Source: Parietaria judaica (taxonomy: Eukaryota; Streptophyta; Magnoliopsida; Rosales; Urticaceae). Taken from it: a stretch of 64,000 nt of DNA. A model generated the notes under the pieces. It saw nothing but the letters and a program-made list of their open reading frames with translations, did no database searches and was not told where the DNA came from. Each line of letters begins with the position of its first letter. Position 1 is the stretch's first letter. Below, piece after piece: positions 47,754 through 58,712 of the stretch. The DNA lies in assembly GCA_954871525.1 (NCBI GenBank), contig OX940871.1:2480001-2544000 (forward strand), read 5' to 3'. A program made the translations under genes and the position numbers.

Positions 47754-48984
47754 GTCATTCCCGAGATAAGCTCACCGAAGTTCGTTAGTCTCAGACCTCG
47801 TCTCTGTTAAAGAAATATTTTCTTCTTCGAGTTGGGCTCGTCAGAGTATATCGATCCCAGACTTTCGTCCTTAAGAGAGAGGAGGAGACGCGAACTTAGA
47901 GTGAGGTAAAGAGGGGAACTTCGTTGCTTGCTTCGCTTCATATACCGGAAAATGTGAGAAAATCATAAACGGAGTTTTTTCGGAGTTGTCGGACTCTTCC
48001 TCCTGTCTGAATCTCTCTCTTTGGCGAGTGGGAAGATGCTTGTGTTTATAAGCATACGAAAATATGAAGGGGGCCAAATGGGTGCTCAGCCCCTCGGTAT
48101 GCAATCATCAAGAGTTCATATTATAATCTTTCTTCAGGTATATGGACAATATCACCTTCCACTCGGTGAAATCGTATGGTGCTCTTTATTTATTTATTTA
48201 TTTATTTATTTATATATAAATATAAATGAATTGTGTGATAAAACCACCATCCTTAAGAAACACGCACTTATATATGTATATATATATATATGTATATTTG
48301 CACTCTTTATTGCCATGTAATCGTAACCTGCAAAACTTATGTTGTAGTGTAAGTACGAGTCGATCTCACAAAGAGTTTTCTAACAAATATTGCAAAAATA
48401 ATAAAAGCGAAGTAAAACGGAGGATTTTTGGTTTGAGAGAAATAAGTAAGTAAAAAGAGAAAATGTGAGAAAATAATATGAGAAACAATTGGCATGAGTA
48501 ACTACCACTAATTTTTCAATTCATCTGATCATCGATATAGATTTTTTCTTTAACCTAAAGAATATCTTACCGGTTAACATATTTCTTAATATTATTTAAT
48601 TCAACTGAAACGCAATTAAATCAAACCTAACTCAGAAATAATCCAATCAAACGTAACTGAATTTAAAGTCTAAGCAACATTAATATTTAGAACACTTCAA
48701 TAAAACTGAACAATAAAACACTGCGGTAATATTTAATTCAGCCGATCTCCTTTACCTGTTCCGTTATTTCACTAACCGCGTAGCAAATTAACTAAACGTG
48801 TGTTCAATAATTAAAAGACAAGTACGACGACTCAATTAATTAACGGTACATAAACTTCGAAAACACAGTCGATGCACTCATAAGAATTCTATAATAATAT
48901 CACGCTAACGATTATTACACAATCACCGATCACAGTGAAGCAATTGCTAAATTAACGTAATCCGACAATTGTAATTGATATAAA
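47754..48984. other. Intergenic DNA, repeat-derived in part
   Basis: The only features seen are a (TTTA)n tract near 48186-48215 and the TACGAGTCGATCTCACA motif near 48354, a motif type seen in plant repeats. No gene was supported. Open frames here are AT-rich or antisense. Confidence 0.3.
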
Positions 48985-49458
48985 TCAGAGATTGTAATAT
49001 CGTTGATAACATAATATAATTCTAGATAACGAGATCGATATTGATGGATTGATAATTGAACAAAATAATGCCTCATTGAATTGTATTTCATTAAGATCCA
49101 GATGCTCCGGCCAGAGTTTGATGAGCAGTTGAGCACCTCGGACAACCCAGGGTATCCTATTAAGGACGGCATCTAAGTGATCCCAGAGTTTGAAAGAGAA
49201 CTTGAAAACTCCCGGTACTATCTCAGACATTTTCCAGTTATCAAACTTATCCCATGCCCTGCTAAGAGCTATCGAAATTGAGCTTTGCCCTAGACTTTTG
49301 GTCGTTAGGATCTTTCCGAGAAAGATGAAATTTCCACCTTCTTCATCGTCGCTTTTGCTTGTTTGAAAGTCCCCAGAGTCAAACCCCAGGTCTTTCACAG
49401 TAAACGACGTGGTCTGGTTGAGCTTATGATAAGAGCTCAAAGGACAAACTGCCCCCAC
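48985..49458 (-). pseudogene. DUF4283-type (LINE-associated) gene fragment
   Basis: The 157-codon frame contains ILTTKSLGQSSISIALSRAW, GVFKFSFKLWDHLDAVLNRI and PWVVRGAQLLIKLWPEHLDL. This is the pattern of DUF4283, a domain common in plant LINE ORF1-like proteins. The part after NEIQF, which normally reads into an FWVQ(I/V)-type motif, is unrelated, so the frame is truncated or shifted there. No reverse transcriptase follows. It is a dead fragment. Confidence 0.6.
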
Positions 49459-49733
49459 TGCAGAAACGGTACGTTATGGTCGGAGCTCAACTAAGGCATG
49501 ACTCATACTCTTTGTTGTCGTGCTTCCTTACGGTCCATTTTGACCCAACATCAAATAAAATTGATTTTGTACAAATTACTTACACATGCATAAATAAAAA
49601 ATGATCCTTTTTAAGTGCATGCAATTGATTCATTCTTTTTTTAAATATTATATAAATTGTACTTTTTTTTTCTTACCATCAAAGAATTATTATTTTTTGT
49701 TTAATTTATTTTACAAATACTGTGTGATTACTT

Positions 49734-49938
49734 CAGGGCCGGCCCAATCCTTTTCGGGACCTTGGGCGAATCATTAATATGAGAGCTATTTTGAGAGTCT
49801 GCAATACAATATTGCAGGAGCTTATAAATTATTGCAGGAGCTATACGATATAGCAAAACTTATACAAGGCATTAATAGACTACTCTAAAAGGGGCCTTGG
49901 ACGACTGCCCAACTCGCCCATAGGTTGGGCTGGCCCTG
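49734..49938. mobile_element. hAT miniature, CAGGGCCGGCCC family, complete copy
   Basis: Ends CAGGGCCGGCCCAA and inverted CAGGGCCAGCCCAA bound 205 bp. Flanks GATTACTT (49726-49733) and GATTACTC (49939-49946) are an 8-bp target duplication with one change. The interior carries CTGCAATACAATATTGCAGG, itself palindromic. The same family occurs at 50505 and, truncated, at 13933. Confidence 0.8.
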
Positions 49939-50060
49939 GATTACTCATGTTGAATAGAAAAGTTAAACAAAGTGCGAACGAATATCAATGTGAAACAAAG
50001 TGCGAACTAATACCAATGTGAAACAAAAACTAGTACCAAAATGAAACAAAAACAATGCAA

Positions 50061-50228
50061 GAATCTAAAACTAGCGCACTGTATCCCTCACGCGTCACAC
50101 TACGGCACCCAGGATAGCAATCCCAAGAAGAAGCATAGCCACCAGAATCTAAAACTAACGCACTGTACCCCTCACGTGCCACACCACGGCAGTCAAGATC
50201 AACATCCCAAGGAGAAGCATAGCCACTA
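50061..50228. repeat. 84-bp tandem duplication at the 3' end of the membrane-protein gene
   Basis: Units 50061-50144 and 50145-50228 start GAATCTAAAACTA(G/A)CGCACTG and end AAGCATAGCCAC. On the minus strand the unit holds the last hydrophobic segment and stop of the gene at 50155. The extra copy therefore lies past the stop codon. Confidence 0.8.
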
Positions 50229-50953
50229 TACTGTAGAACGAGTCAGCTTCCATAATTGCACGGCAGCATACAGAGATAAACATGGAAACTGAAGCCAACA
50301 CTGAGAACAACTGTAACTCGTCATAAAGGGAATCGAGGGACATCACGGTGTGGAAGATCGCCAAATAGTGGATATACATCACGCATACACTGAGCAGGAT
50401 AGTGACAATAGAAAACCACTGCATACACGCTCTAAAACCGATAGTCACCGCCTCGGTGAAAGCTTTCCCTGAAGTAGGTGGAGGAGAGGGAGGGGGATGG
50501 GAATCAGGGCCGGCCCAACCCTTTTCGGGGCGTTGGGCGAATCATTAGTGTGAAAGTTATTTTGAGAGTCTGCAATACAATATTGCAGGAGCTGTTACAA
50601 TATTGTAGGAGCTAAACAATATAGCAAAACTTATACAAGGCATTAATAAACTACTCTAAAAGGGGCCTTAGTCGACTGCCCAACTCGCCCATAGGTTGGG
50701 CCGGCCCTTATAGGGATGGTGGATTGGAGTATGGTGGCCCGAAATAGGTAGAGAAGAGGGAGGGGGTGGGGATGGATGATAGGAGTATGGTGGCTGTAGG
50801 TCGCAGAGCTGTACCAAAACTGTTATATCGCAACGCAAGGAACCCCGAACATAGTGTGATATAAAATGCTGCTACGGTGCTCGTCACGTTCAGAATAGTA
50901 AGGAGTTCACTCCTCCTCCGAGAAGATGGCTGACGTGGCATGATCTGCAACAA
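50155..50953 (-). pseudogene. Multi-pass membrane protein gene interrupted by a hAT miniature
   Basis: Two minus-strand frames appear to belong together. The first, 50953-50708 (81 aa), starts MLQIMPRQPSSRRRSELLTI with a hydrophobic segment and ends in a proline-rich stretch. After the hAT insertion, proline-rich sequence resumes and leads, in frame, through GKAFTEAVTIGFRACMQWF into four hydrophobic segments ending AVVWHVRGTVR and stop at 50155. The insertion sits in the proline-rich linker, unless that part is an intron, which I cannot exclude. The family is not recognised. Similar layouts occur in small plant membrane proteins of unknown role. Confidence 0.5.
50505..50709. mobile_element. 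hAT miniature inserted in the membrane-protein gene
   Basis: It has the same length (205 bp) and sequence family as 49734-49938, with ends CAGGGCCGGCCC and inverted AAGGGCCGGCCC. Flanks ATGGGAAT and ATAGGGAT match at 6 of 8. The two copies lie in the same orientation about 770 bp apart. Confidence 0.75.
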
Positions 50954-51392
50954 AGAATAAAACTATGTATTAGATATAAATCAAAGCAACAATGAAGAAT
51001 TTTTTTAAATTATATCTAAAAAAGATAAATAAAATATTTTTTGGTTTTGTTAACTTTTTTTTTCTTCCATTATTTGGTATTCAAACTCGAATTCCGGTAA
51101 TTCTTTTTTTTTTTTTTTTTTTTATTTTGGTTATTCTTACTTTAATACTTATAACTGTTTTTTACAACTGATTAATAAAATTCTGATTATTTGAATCAAG
51201 ATATCATGCTTTCATAACCAAACCGAATTTTGAAGTCGGGATCCGGTTATGATACCGATTAATTGAATTTTTAAGATATATTCTATTTTATGAAAATATT
51301 AAGAATTGTAATATAATTAAAAGGTAAACTCCAGACAAAGTACTTAATGATTGGTGAATTTTGAGCTATAAGCTTGTTACATTTACGCCAAA

Positions 51393-51722
51393 TTAACCGA
51401 TATATAGTGTACCTATTTGTACCATCCGTGTTAGTTGATCTCTGGCGTCGACGTCGAGGGTGAAATCGATAACCTTCTTTCCGGAAAGAAGTTGCAGGAT
51501 GACGATTCTGAAGCTGTAAATGTCGCTGGCGCTCGTCAGCTTGGCGTTACTCATGTACTCGGGGTTCATGTAGCCTATGGTTCCTCTACTAAAACTTCGG
51601 AACATGACTTCGATTGAGTCATTCCATAGAATTCGTAGTCCGACACTCATGTCAGCGACACTTACAACAATGTCATTAGTAAAGCCTAGTCGCCATTTCA
51701 ACCTCTCCGCGCGGCCTCCCAT
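51393..51722 (-). pseudogene. Receptor-like kinase fragment
   Basis: The frame includes SRGTIGYMNPEYMSNAKLTS followed by ASDIYSFRIVILQLLSGKKV and DARDQLTRM. This corresponds to kinase subdomains VIII-IX of plant receptor-like kinases, where the usual motif is DIYSFGIV. Here Gly is replaced by Arg. The ATP-binding lobe, the HRD loop and the C-lobe are absent, and the sequence before SRGTIG does not look like a normal activation segment. It is a small dead fragment. Confidence 0.65.
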
Positions 51723-52793
51723 TCAATTTTGATTTGGCTAGATTCCATTCACTCTGCATCCTCAAACCTTTCATCACATCCCGCATTAACCATTTCTGTC
51801 ATCCACTTTATTTTCCTATTTTTCTCCTTTCTATTGGGGTCTAAAATTCTGCACTATGTGGGGGTTGATAGACTATGTTTTGGTTGTGGAGGAGAAGAGG
51901 CTCTCTGTTTGGACATGGAAAAAACTAATATGCTTGTTTGTGGCAAAATACGATAGTGGCATGGCATTAGATTAAATGAGGAGTGAGCCACCTCGGAATA
52001 GAGAGAGGTTCCACATTTAGCATCAATTCAATGTGTGATCTTGTGTTGTGCGCAAGGTGAGAGCGCTTGGCGTGGAGAATAGAGGCTTGATAAGCAGAAT
52101 TGGTTCAACAAAAAATTCGAACTGGGCTTAGTCAAGTAGGTCTGTGAATAAAACCCGCAAATACGGATTTTTAACCGAATCCGATTTTAAAAAACCAAAA
52201 CTAAATTAAAGCCGGTTAGACCGAAATTGACTTTTGAAAAACCCATAACCGAATTAATCTGGTTCCAGGTTTCGGGTTTCGAGTTATAAATCCCCAAACC
52301 ATGTTAGTAGGTTACTAACCAAATTCTTAAACAAATATTTTTAAATATTTTATTTATTCTAACTATGTTTATAACTTGTTATTGCTCAGTATTATATATA
52401 TATATATATATAAACTTACATTAATATTTACTCAATAACCAAATGTTTTTTTTTCCGTAAGTTATGTGTGGTGATTTCAAATGACTAAGTCCATAAAAGC
52501 ATGGTACAATAAAATTTCATAAAATTAATAATCTTAATAAAATAAAATAATGGTCCCTAACAATTAAATATATAGAGGTTTTATGTCAAATCATATGATC
52601 GTAAATTACATGTGAAACCAATAACACATTTTAATGTTTTCAAAATTGAGAGTGATATTCAACGTTCTAAATTTAAAAAACAAAATCAGTTCTTTCAGAA
52701 ATCAAGTTTTAGTCAAATCTTAAGAAAAAGAAAAAAAAACAAAAAATATCTAGATAAACCCTAAAAAATACTTTGGAACGTAAAAAATATAAA
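51723..52793. other. Intergenic DNA, no supportable gene
   Basis: A CCGGTTAGACCGAAATTG / AACCGAATTAATCTGG block at 52150-52290 resembles the subterminal repeats of the hAT-like elements elsewhere in the window, but its ends are not visible. Confidence 0.35.
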
Positions 52794-53018
52794 GGGATAA
52801 TAGCGGCAAAAGTGGCTAAAGTTAGGCGGAGTGTGCAAATAAGTGGCCAAAGCCCAATACTTGTGGAAATGACGTGGCTAACGCGTTGACATGATATGGA
52901 TGGAATTTTTACTGCCCACGGTTTCGTAAACTTTGGCTATTTATGCCGATATTAAATCGATTTGGCCACTTATTTACACACTTGGCCTAACTTTGACAAC
53001 TTTTGCCGCTATTATCTC
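52794..53018. mobile_element. Short MULE-type element, GGGATAATAGCGGCAAAAGT ends
   Basis: The left end GGGATAATAGCGGCAAAAGT and inverted right end GAGATAATAGCGGCAAAAGT continue as matching TIRs of about 58 bp (…AAATAAGTGGCCAAA). Length is 225 bp. No perfect 9-bp duplication was found (AAATATAAA against AATTTTTAA). Confidence 0.65.
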
Positions 53019-53055
53019 TAATTTTTAATTAAAATTTTAAATGATATTTTATCGT

Positions 53056-53085
53056 CACTGCGAGAAACGCGGTGCATTTCACTAG
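53056..53085 (+). mobile_element. Degenerate Helitron 3' terminus
   Basis: The hairpin CACTGCG-AGAAA-CGCGGTG (one mismatch) is followed by CATTTCA and CTAG before T. This is the same plan as the Helitron end at 32908-32938. A partial second copy (GGTGCATTTCCACTAGT) follows at about 53100-53115. No 5' end was located. Confidence 0.5.
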
Positions 53086-53225
53086 TTACTGTTTCACGTG
53101 GTGCATTTCCACTAGTTACTATAGAAAGTAGAAAAATAATTCTCGTTGACGCATGGAATAGCCAATTCCACTATTGACCCTTTTTGACAGTGTGTGTACA
53201 ATGTGTTAATATATTATTTTATATA

Positions 53226-53693
53226 GGGGAATTTGCAGCATAAATGACCATAGTTTGCAAATGTTCTCGGGTATAATGCCAATGCTAAAAAATTGCGGTA
53301 AAAATAGTTAATGTTTCTTAATCACAAGATTCTCAAATTTTCATTCACAAATTGGATGTCCATCGACTCCGTGCCACTTGGACATGTGACTGTGCACGCG
53401 TGGTATAACAGTTGTCTAAGTGTGTTAGTGTTACAATCCCAACCAGCCATGAATTAATAAAAAAGTGAACTCTTATCTTAAATTTATTTTTTGGTTTGCC
53501 TCGTGGCGGACGAAAATAGACAACTGTTATACCACACGTGGTGGCACGGAGTTGACGGACATCCAATTTTGTTGATGGAAATATGAGAATCTTGTGATTA
53601 CGAAACATTGGCTATTTTTACCATAATTTTTTGGCATTGGCATTATACCCGAGGACATTTGCAAACTATGGCCATTTATGCCGCAAATTACCC
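53226..53693. mobile_element. Compact MULE with about 180-bp TIRs and perfect 9-bp duplication
   Basis: The left end GGGGAATTTGCAGCATAAAT and inverted right end GGGTAATTTGCGGCATAAAT begin TIRs extending to about 53417 and from about 53518. Perfect 9-bp duplications TTTTATATA occur at 53217-53225 and 53694-53702. The ends match the larger MULE at 10080, so both are probably mobilised by the same transposase. There is no coding capacity. Confidence 0.85.
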
Positions 53694-53702
53694 TTTTATA
53701 TA

Positions 53703-55080
53703 TTAACATATGTATGGGGTAAGTCAAAATCTAAAAGTACTTGAATTATATAAAATTTTACCGTATATTTTTAATTATATTTTATTATGATAAAAATACT
53801 AAAAGTATATTTTTCATGTCACCTTAAGTTCCAAATGAGTTATGTTATGACTCATTCGTCAAATGCCGCTCTCTCGTCTTCAATGAACGTCGCTCACTAT
53901 TACTGATGTCCATCTCAACCTCAGAAACACGATTAGGGTTTTTGGGTTTCAAGAAATTGCAACTTCGTAATAGAAGAATAAAATTTGTTTGTAACTAATG
54001 AATCGTTATAGAAGTCATTTCGTACTTACGGAAAGACAAAAAATATATATTTGATACGTTTATCACGATAAAATGAGATTAGTAATTACGGTAAGACGAA
54101 AAAAATTATTTATGATAATTTTACCACGATAATAGAGATTAATGATATTTCGTCAAATGTTATTCACTTTATGATATATAGTTTTAACATGATTTTCAAT
54201 TATGACATAGTATTTTCCGCACTTTTTTTCTACAATATTTTTGGCTGAAATCGTATATACATATATAATTAGTTTAGTCTTGTTTCTTAATAATAATAAT
54301 AATAAAACCTGGAATTTGTTATAAATATTAAGCAGATTGTATCTATCTGTTTATTTGTTCTGGCATCAGGTGCACTGAACATATAATCATTGTTTTCATC
54401 TTGGGAATGGACTAGGGGTATTACCCCCACAGTGATCCGTTAAAGTCTCATACATGTATGTTGTCCTTTTGAACCTAATTCTTGGGATCTCCAGTCATAT
54501 AGGTTGGGTTTCACTGTCAAGACTTTATTTCTCAATGGGCTTAATTCTCATTCCCTTTGATGATTTTCTCAACTAAGTGTCAGTTGAGTAGTGGTTCCAC
54601 AAAGTTTCATTTTCTTACTAAAAATGACAACCTTAGTTGAGTTTACTATTATAATGGCATTATGTCTAATAGTAGACTTACCATTGCTTTACGGTCTACT
54701 TATACACATTACAAGTTTTAACTACCAAGGAAAACTTTTCTTAGATATATGGCCTCTTTGCTAATTATCTAAGAGAGTGACTTGATTTTAAATCTTCCAA
54801 AAGATTTATCGTATATTAGAGAAACTCTCAATACTATTTATTTCATAAAGAGATTGTTCATATATCATTTTGAGAACACGCTCTCTAAATGATTTTGTAA
54901 ATTCGTTATCAAGAATAATTCTAACCATCAAGTGATTTTTTCACACGAAGTTCAATAGCTAACATGTTATATAACTCATCAGGTCAAAATAAAATTCAAG
55001 CATAAATATAAAGACTTTATTTATTAATTAAAAGTAGTCTTTTAAGGCCTTATAATAGCCATTACAAACACATGGACTAA
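53703..55080. other. Intergenic DNA with a dispersed duplication
   Basis: ACATATATAATTAGTTTAGT and TTATAAATATTAAGCAGATT at 54259-54340 recur at about 56536 and 57313. No gene was supported. Confidence 0.45.
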
Positions 55081-55103
55081 GTGATCACCATAACACTCAT
55101 TTT

Positions 55104-56059
55104 TCACATGCCATCCTTAACATACCATTTTCCGACAAACAACCCCGACTTCAACAAAATAACTTTGTCGGACTCAAACACCATCCTGAATCCATGCCTG
55201 TTAAGAAGCGTCCCAGAGATCAGATTCTTGCGGATGTTAGGAACAAAGAGGACATTGTTCAGCTTCAGCTCTTTTCCTGATGTCATCTTCAGGAATATTG
55301 TTCCCTGTCCTTTGATATCACAAGTAGCCGAGTTGCCCATGTAGAGCTTTTCCCTAGTTTCACTCAACTTCAGCTCCTTGAAAGCAGCTCTTTCAGCACA
55401 GACATGGCGCGGGGCCCCAGTGTCAATCTACCACTCCTTAAGGTTGGAGTCCAGCATGTTGACTTCAGAAATCACTGCTGACAGGTTCTCATCTGCTTCC
55501 ACCGCGTGAGCTTGCTGAGACCTCTCCTTCTTCGAAAATCTACAATCAGACGCCATGTGCCCCATCCTGTTGCAGTTGAAGCATTTTCCTTGGAACTTCA
55601 GCTTCTTCGTGACGCCGCCCTTAGGTCCCATGTTGACCCATTTCTTGGACTTGCCTTTAGCATAAGCCTCCGCTACGTTTGCATTTGATGTTTCAGTAGA
55701 ATAGCCACTCTTTTCCGACTTCTTGTTGTCTTCTTCAATACGAAGTCTAACAATAAGGTCTTCGAGGCTCATCTCCTTTCTCTTGTGTATGAGATAGCTT
55801 TTGAAGTCTTTCCAGCTCGGCGACAACTTTTCTATCACAGATGCCACTTGAAAAGCTTCAGACACGTCATCCCTTCAACGCTTATCTCATACAAGATTTC
55901 CTGAAATTCTTGCATTTGATTGATGACTGTCTTTGAGTCCACCATCTTGAAGTTGAGGAACCGGCCCAGAATGAACTTTTTGGCTCCAGCATCTTCCGCT
56001 TTGTACTTGTGATCGACCGACTCCCACAACACCTTCACCGGCTTCTTCCTACTGTACAC
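55104..56059 (-). pseudogene. Ty1/copia gag-protease remnant
   Basis: Read from 56059 leftwards, the fragments are gag (KVLWESVDHKYKAEDAGAKK), gag C-terminus with a canonical CCHC knuckle CFNCNRMGHMASDC, and the protease start IDTGAPRHVC followed by LYMGNSATCDIKGQG. A one-base frameshift lies near 55860 between the gag frames. A TAG replaces the Trp just before IDTGA near 55430. Integrase and RT are absent. It is unrelated in sequence to the young copia at 17-23 kb. It is a dead copy. Confidence 0.8.
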
Positions 56060-56535
56060 GTTGTTCCGTCAAGCAGTTGAGGACGAAATTCCGGCAGAGG
56101 TACTCCGACGAGTTCCACGCATCGGCTTCCTGGATAATTTGAGGATCAGTCTCGTCCTCAGGTATATATATATAATAAAAAAAATAGAGTGATTTTGAGC
56201 TTTGCACGGAGTGAAAACGGAAGTGCTAAGCTCGAGAGAGTATCTGGGAAGTTTGAAAAATAGGTTTTTCGTGTTGTGTCGAAACAAAGCCGAGCGTCTC
56301 CAATTTATAGTTGTTCATGAGATTGTATATAACTTTGTAACGTTTGAGCATTTATTTACAGTTATGGCCATATTCAGAACGTTTTCTGAATCATAGTATT
56401 TACTATGAAATGAATGTTCTTACATTTTTGAAATCAAATGAAAAACTGATTATTTTATTCACTCCACAAAGATACGTTTTTTTTATTATTCTTTGTTTGC
56501 AGCTTTTGATTTCATTTACGTATGTTTTTTCCTAC

Positions 56536-56562
56536 ACATATATAATTAGTTTAGTCTGTTTC

Positions 56563-56609
<47 letters not shown>

Positions 56610-57370
56610 TGTAGAGGCCGATTTGCACCGCCTTACAGTCACATAAATACACAAACAATCACACGACGGGTACGAAAGGGGGTATTCTTGATTGATTATT
56701 ATTACGAGAGGGGTCGGTTTCTTCCGTTTGTAGCTTGGAACTTTGAAGGTAAGATCACCCCAAAACTCAAGGACTTTCTCTCCTGAAAACGGCTGACCCC
56801 TAGAACGGGGATCCCTCTCCCCTTTTATAGTCACCTTCTCACCCATTGGGCTCGAATCCCCTTGATGATCCTCTGGTGGTCCCCTCTCTGAACATTTCAT
56901 GGTCCCCTTCTCCGACATTCTCTGTTGCCACCAAGGAGGCTCGACTCCACTAACGTTGTCGCCTGCCATCTTCTGAGCAGCACTCCTAGCATTTAATGCT
57001 CAGTCCGTACGCTCTTGTCGTACCCTTGAGGGAAAAACCACAATCTCAATGGGCTTCCCCTCGGACTTGGGCCTCGTCGTCCAAACGATAATCAACCAGA
57101 CTGGGCCACCCCTATCCATCATTCTCATTATGGGCCAGAGGCCCATCACAGCCTTATCCGCCCCCATTCCCATCGTTCCGCGAGCCACTCAACAAGTGTG
57201 AAGTTGAGGATGGATTTGACCAAATCCGACTTTAACTGTCAGTCCCCCATTCCCATCGTTCCGCGAGCCACTCGACAAGTGTGAAGTTGATGATGGATTT
57301 GACCGAATCCGACATTATAAATATTAAGCAGATTGCATTTATGCGTTTATTTGTTCTGGTATCAGAACAT
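56536..57370. repeat. Second copy of the 54.3-kb repeat, with (AAT)n and an inserted block
   Basis: The start (56536-56565) and end (57313-57345) match 54259-54340. Here a (TAA)n microsatellite of about 45 bp (56565-56609) and about 700 bp of other DNA separate the two halves. Within the insert, an 83-bp period repeat (57161 and 57244, CCCATTCCCATCGTTCCGCG) is found. Antisense frames here run through the microsatellite as poly-isoleucine and are not genes. Confidence 0.55.
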
Positions 57371-58712
57371 ATGATCTTGCCTCGTTGCTGCAAGATTCCT
57401 TCTTTTCATTTTGATCAGCTTATCAGTATTGTACATGTGGCATTACCGTTATGTGCTTTGCCTATTTAAAAGAAGCTCTCTTTGAGCTTAGTCTGCAATA
57501 TTTCTCGTTATTCTTTGCTTATTCTATCATAAACGAGACTTTTTGATTGACCTCATGATAAGTTTTTTATTTTATTTTTAAATATCGACTATTTGTTTTC
57601 TTTTCTTTTTGTGTTGTATTATTTTATCACAAATTAATTTAAATAGTAAAACGATTATTTTTTTAAACATATAAAAAATAATAAAGAACTATACCCGTCT
57701 GACAATTTTCATTTTATGAATAATATATTTTATCCAAATTTACTAATATATTTTATCATAACTGCCTGAAGCATGTTGCCGTCCACCTATTTTTTTTACA
57801 GGAAACATCGTAAAAAAACGTGGTGCCTAATTTTTTGGCTTTATATATTTTGGGGCCAAAAATGGACAACCGAAAACCACTTGATTCTTAGTTTTGGACC
57901 CAAAAAAATTATTTTCAGTCTAAAAATGGAACGAGACCGAGTCGTTAATCGGCCGAGACCAGGTAAGATAAGATAAAGAGTTAAAATTTTCACCCTTAAA
58001 TTTTAATCAAGTATAATAAAATATTTTTGCTACTTTCCCACTCGTCAAGAGACCTTCTCCAATAAAGCAATTGTTGATTGTCATGCAAACATATAATACA
58101 GGTATTTTCGCTCCAAATAATTGAAATAAAAATACATATAAAATCACTAGGTTATTCTCGAGAAATTATGAAAAGAATTACCCTCACACTAGGTTTTCTC
58201 TATTGTTTTTGTGTTGCCAAAAAAAAGGAAAGCAAGGAAAAAAAAATGCATTTTATACTATGTAGAGCTTTTCTCTATAAGTTCCAAGATATGATGTGTG
58301 AAAAAGGATGTGAAAAGAACTATACATGAAAGCCCAACAAGATTATTCACAAAAAAAAAAAAATTATGAAAAAATGCACTCTCACTATATTGCTTCCAAG
58401 AATTTAGAGATTGGAAGCATAAAATACTAAGTTTATCTCATAAAAAAAACGGACTAATCAAAATTCAAATCATATCGCAACCAACGGGTTTAGAGAGCCC
58501 GTTACTCTAAGTGAATCCGATAAATTCGCACCTTCTCTATCGATTGACTATAACTTAAGTACTTTTACCGTATTATTTCTGTTAAAAAAATTGTGAACTT
58601 TCTGAACCAATTGAACAAAACCCAGTTACGAATCAACCCAAAAAAAATGAAGAAAAAAAATATTTTCATTTTTTTTTCTCAAATAGATCAAGTCAATGGA
58701 AAAGTCAACCAA
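57371..58712. other. Intergenic DNA, no supportable gene
   Basis: AT-rich sequence with homopolymer runs. No repeat boundary, RNA or coding frame could be supported. Confidence 0.4.

Noticed and set aside
56532..56969. 145-codon minus-strand open frame
   Set aside because: Its C-terminus is a poly-isoleucine run from the (TAA)n microsatellite, and the rest has no family features. It looks like repeat-derived DNA.
56610..57241. Possible solo LTR (minus strand TG...CA)
   Set aside because: The flanks ATAAT and GTCCC do not match, and the comparison copy at 54.3 kb suggests the inserted block extends to about 57306.
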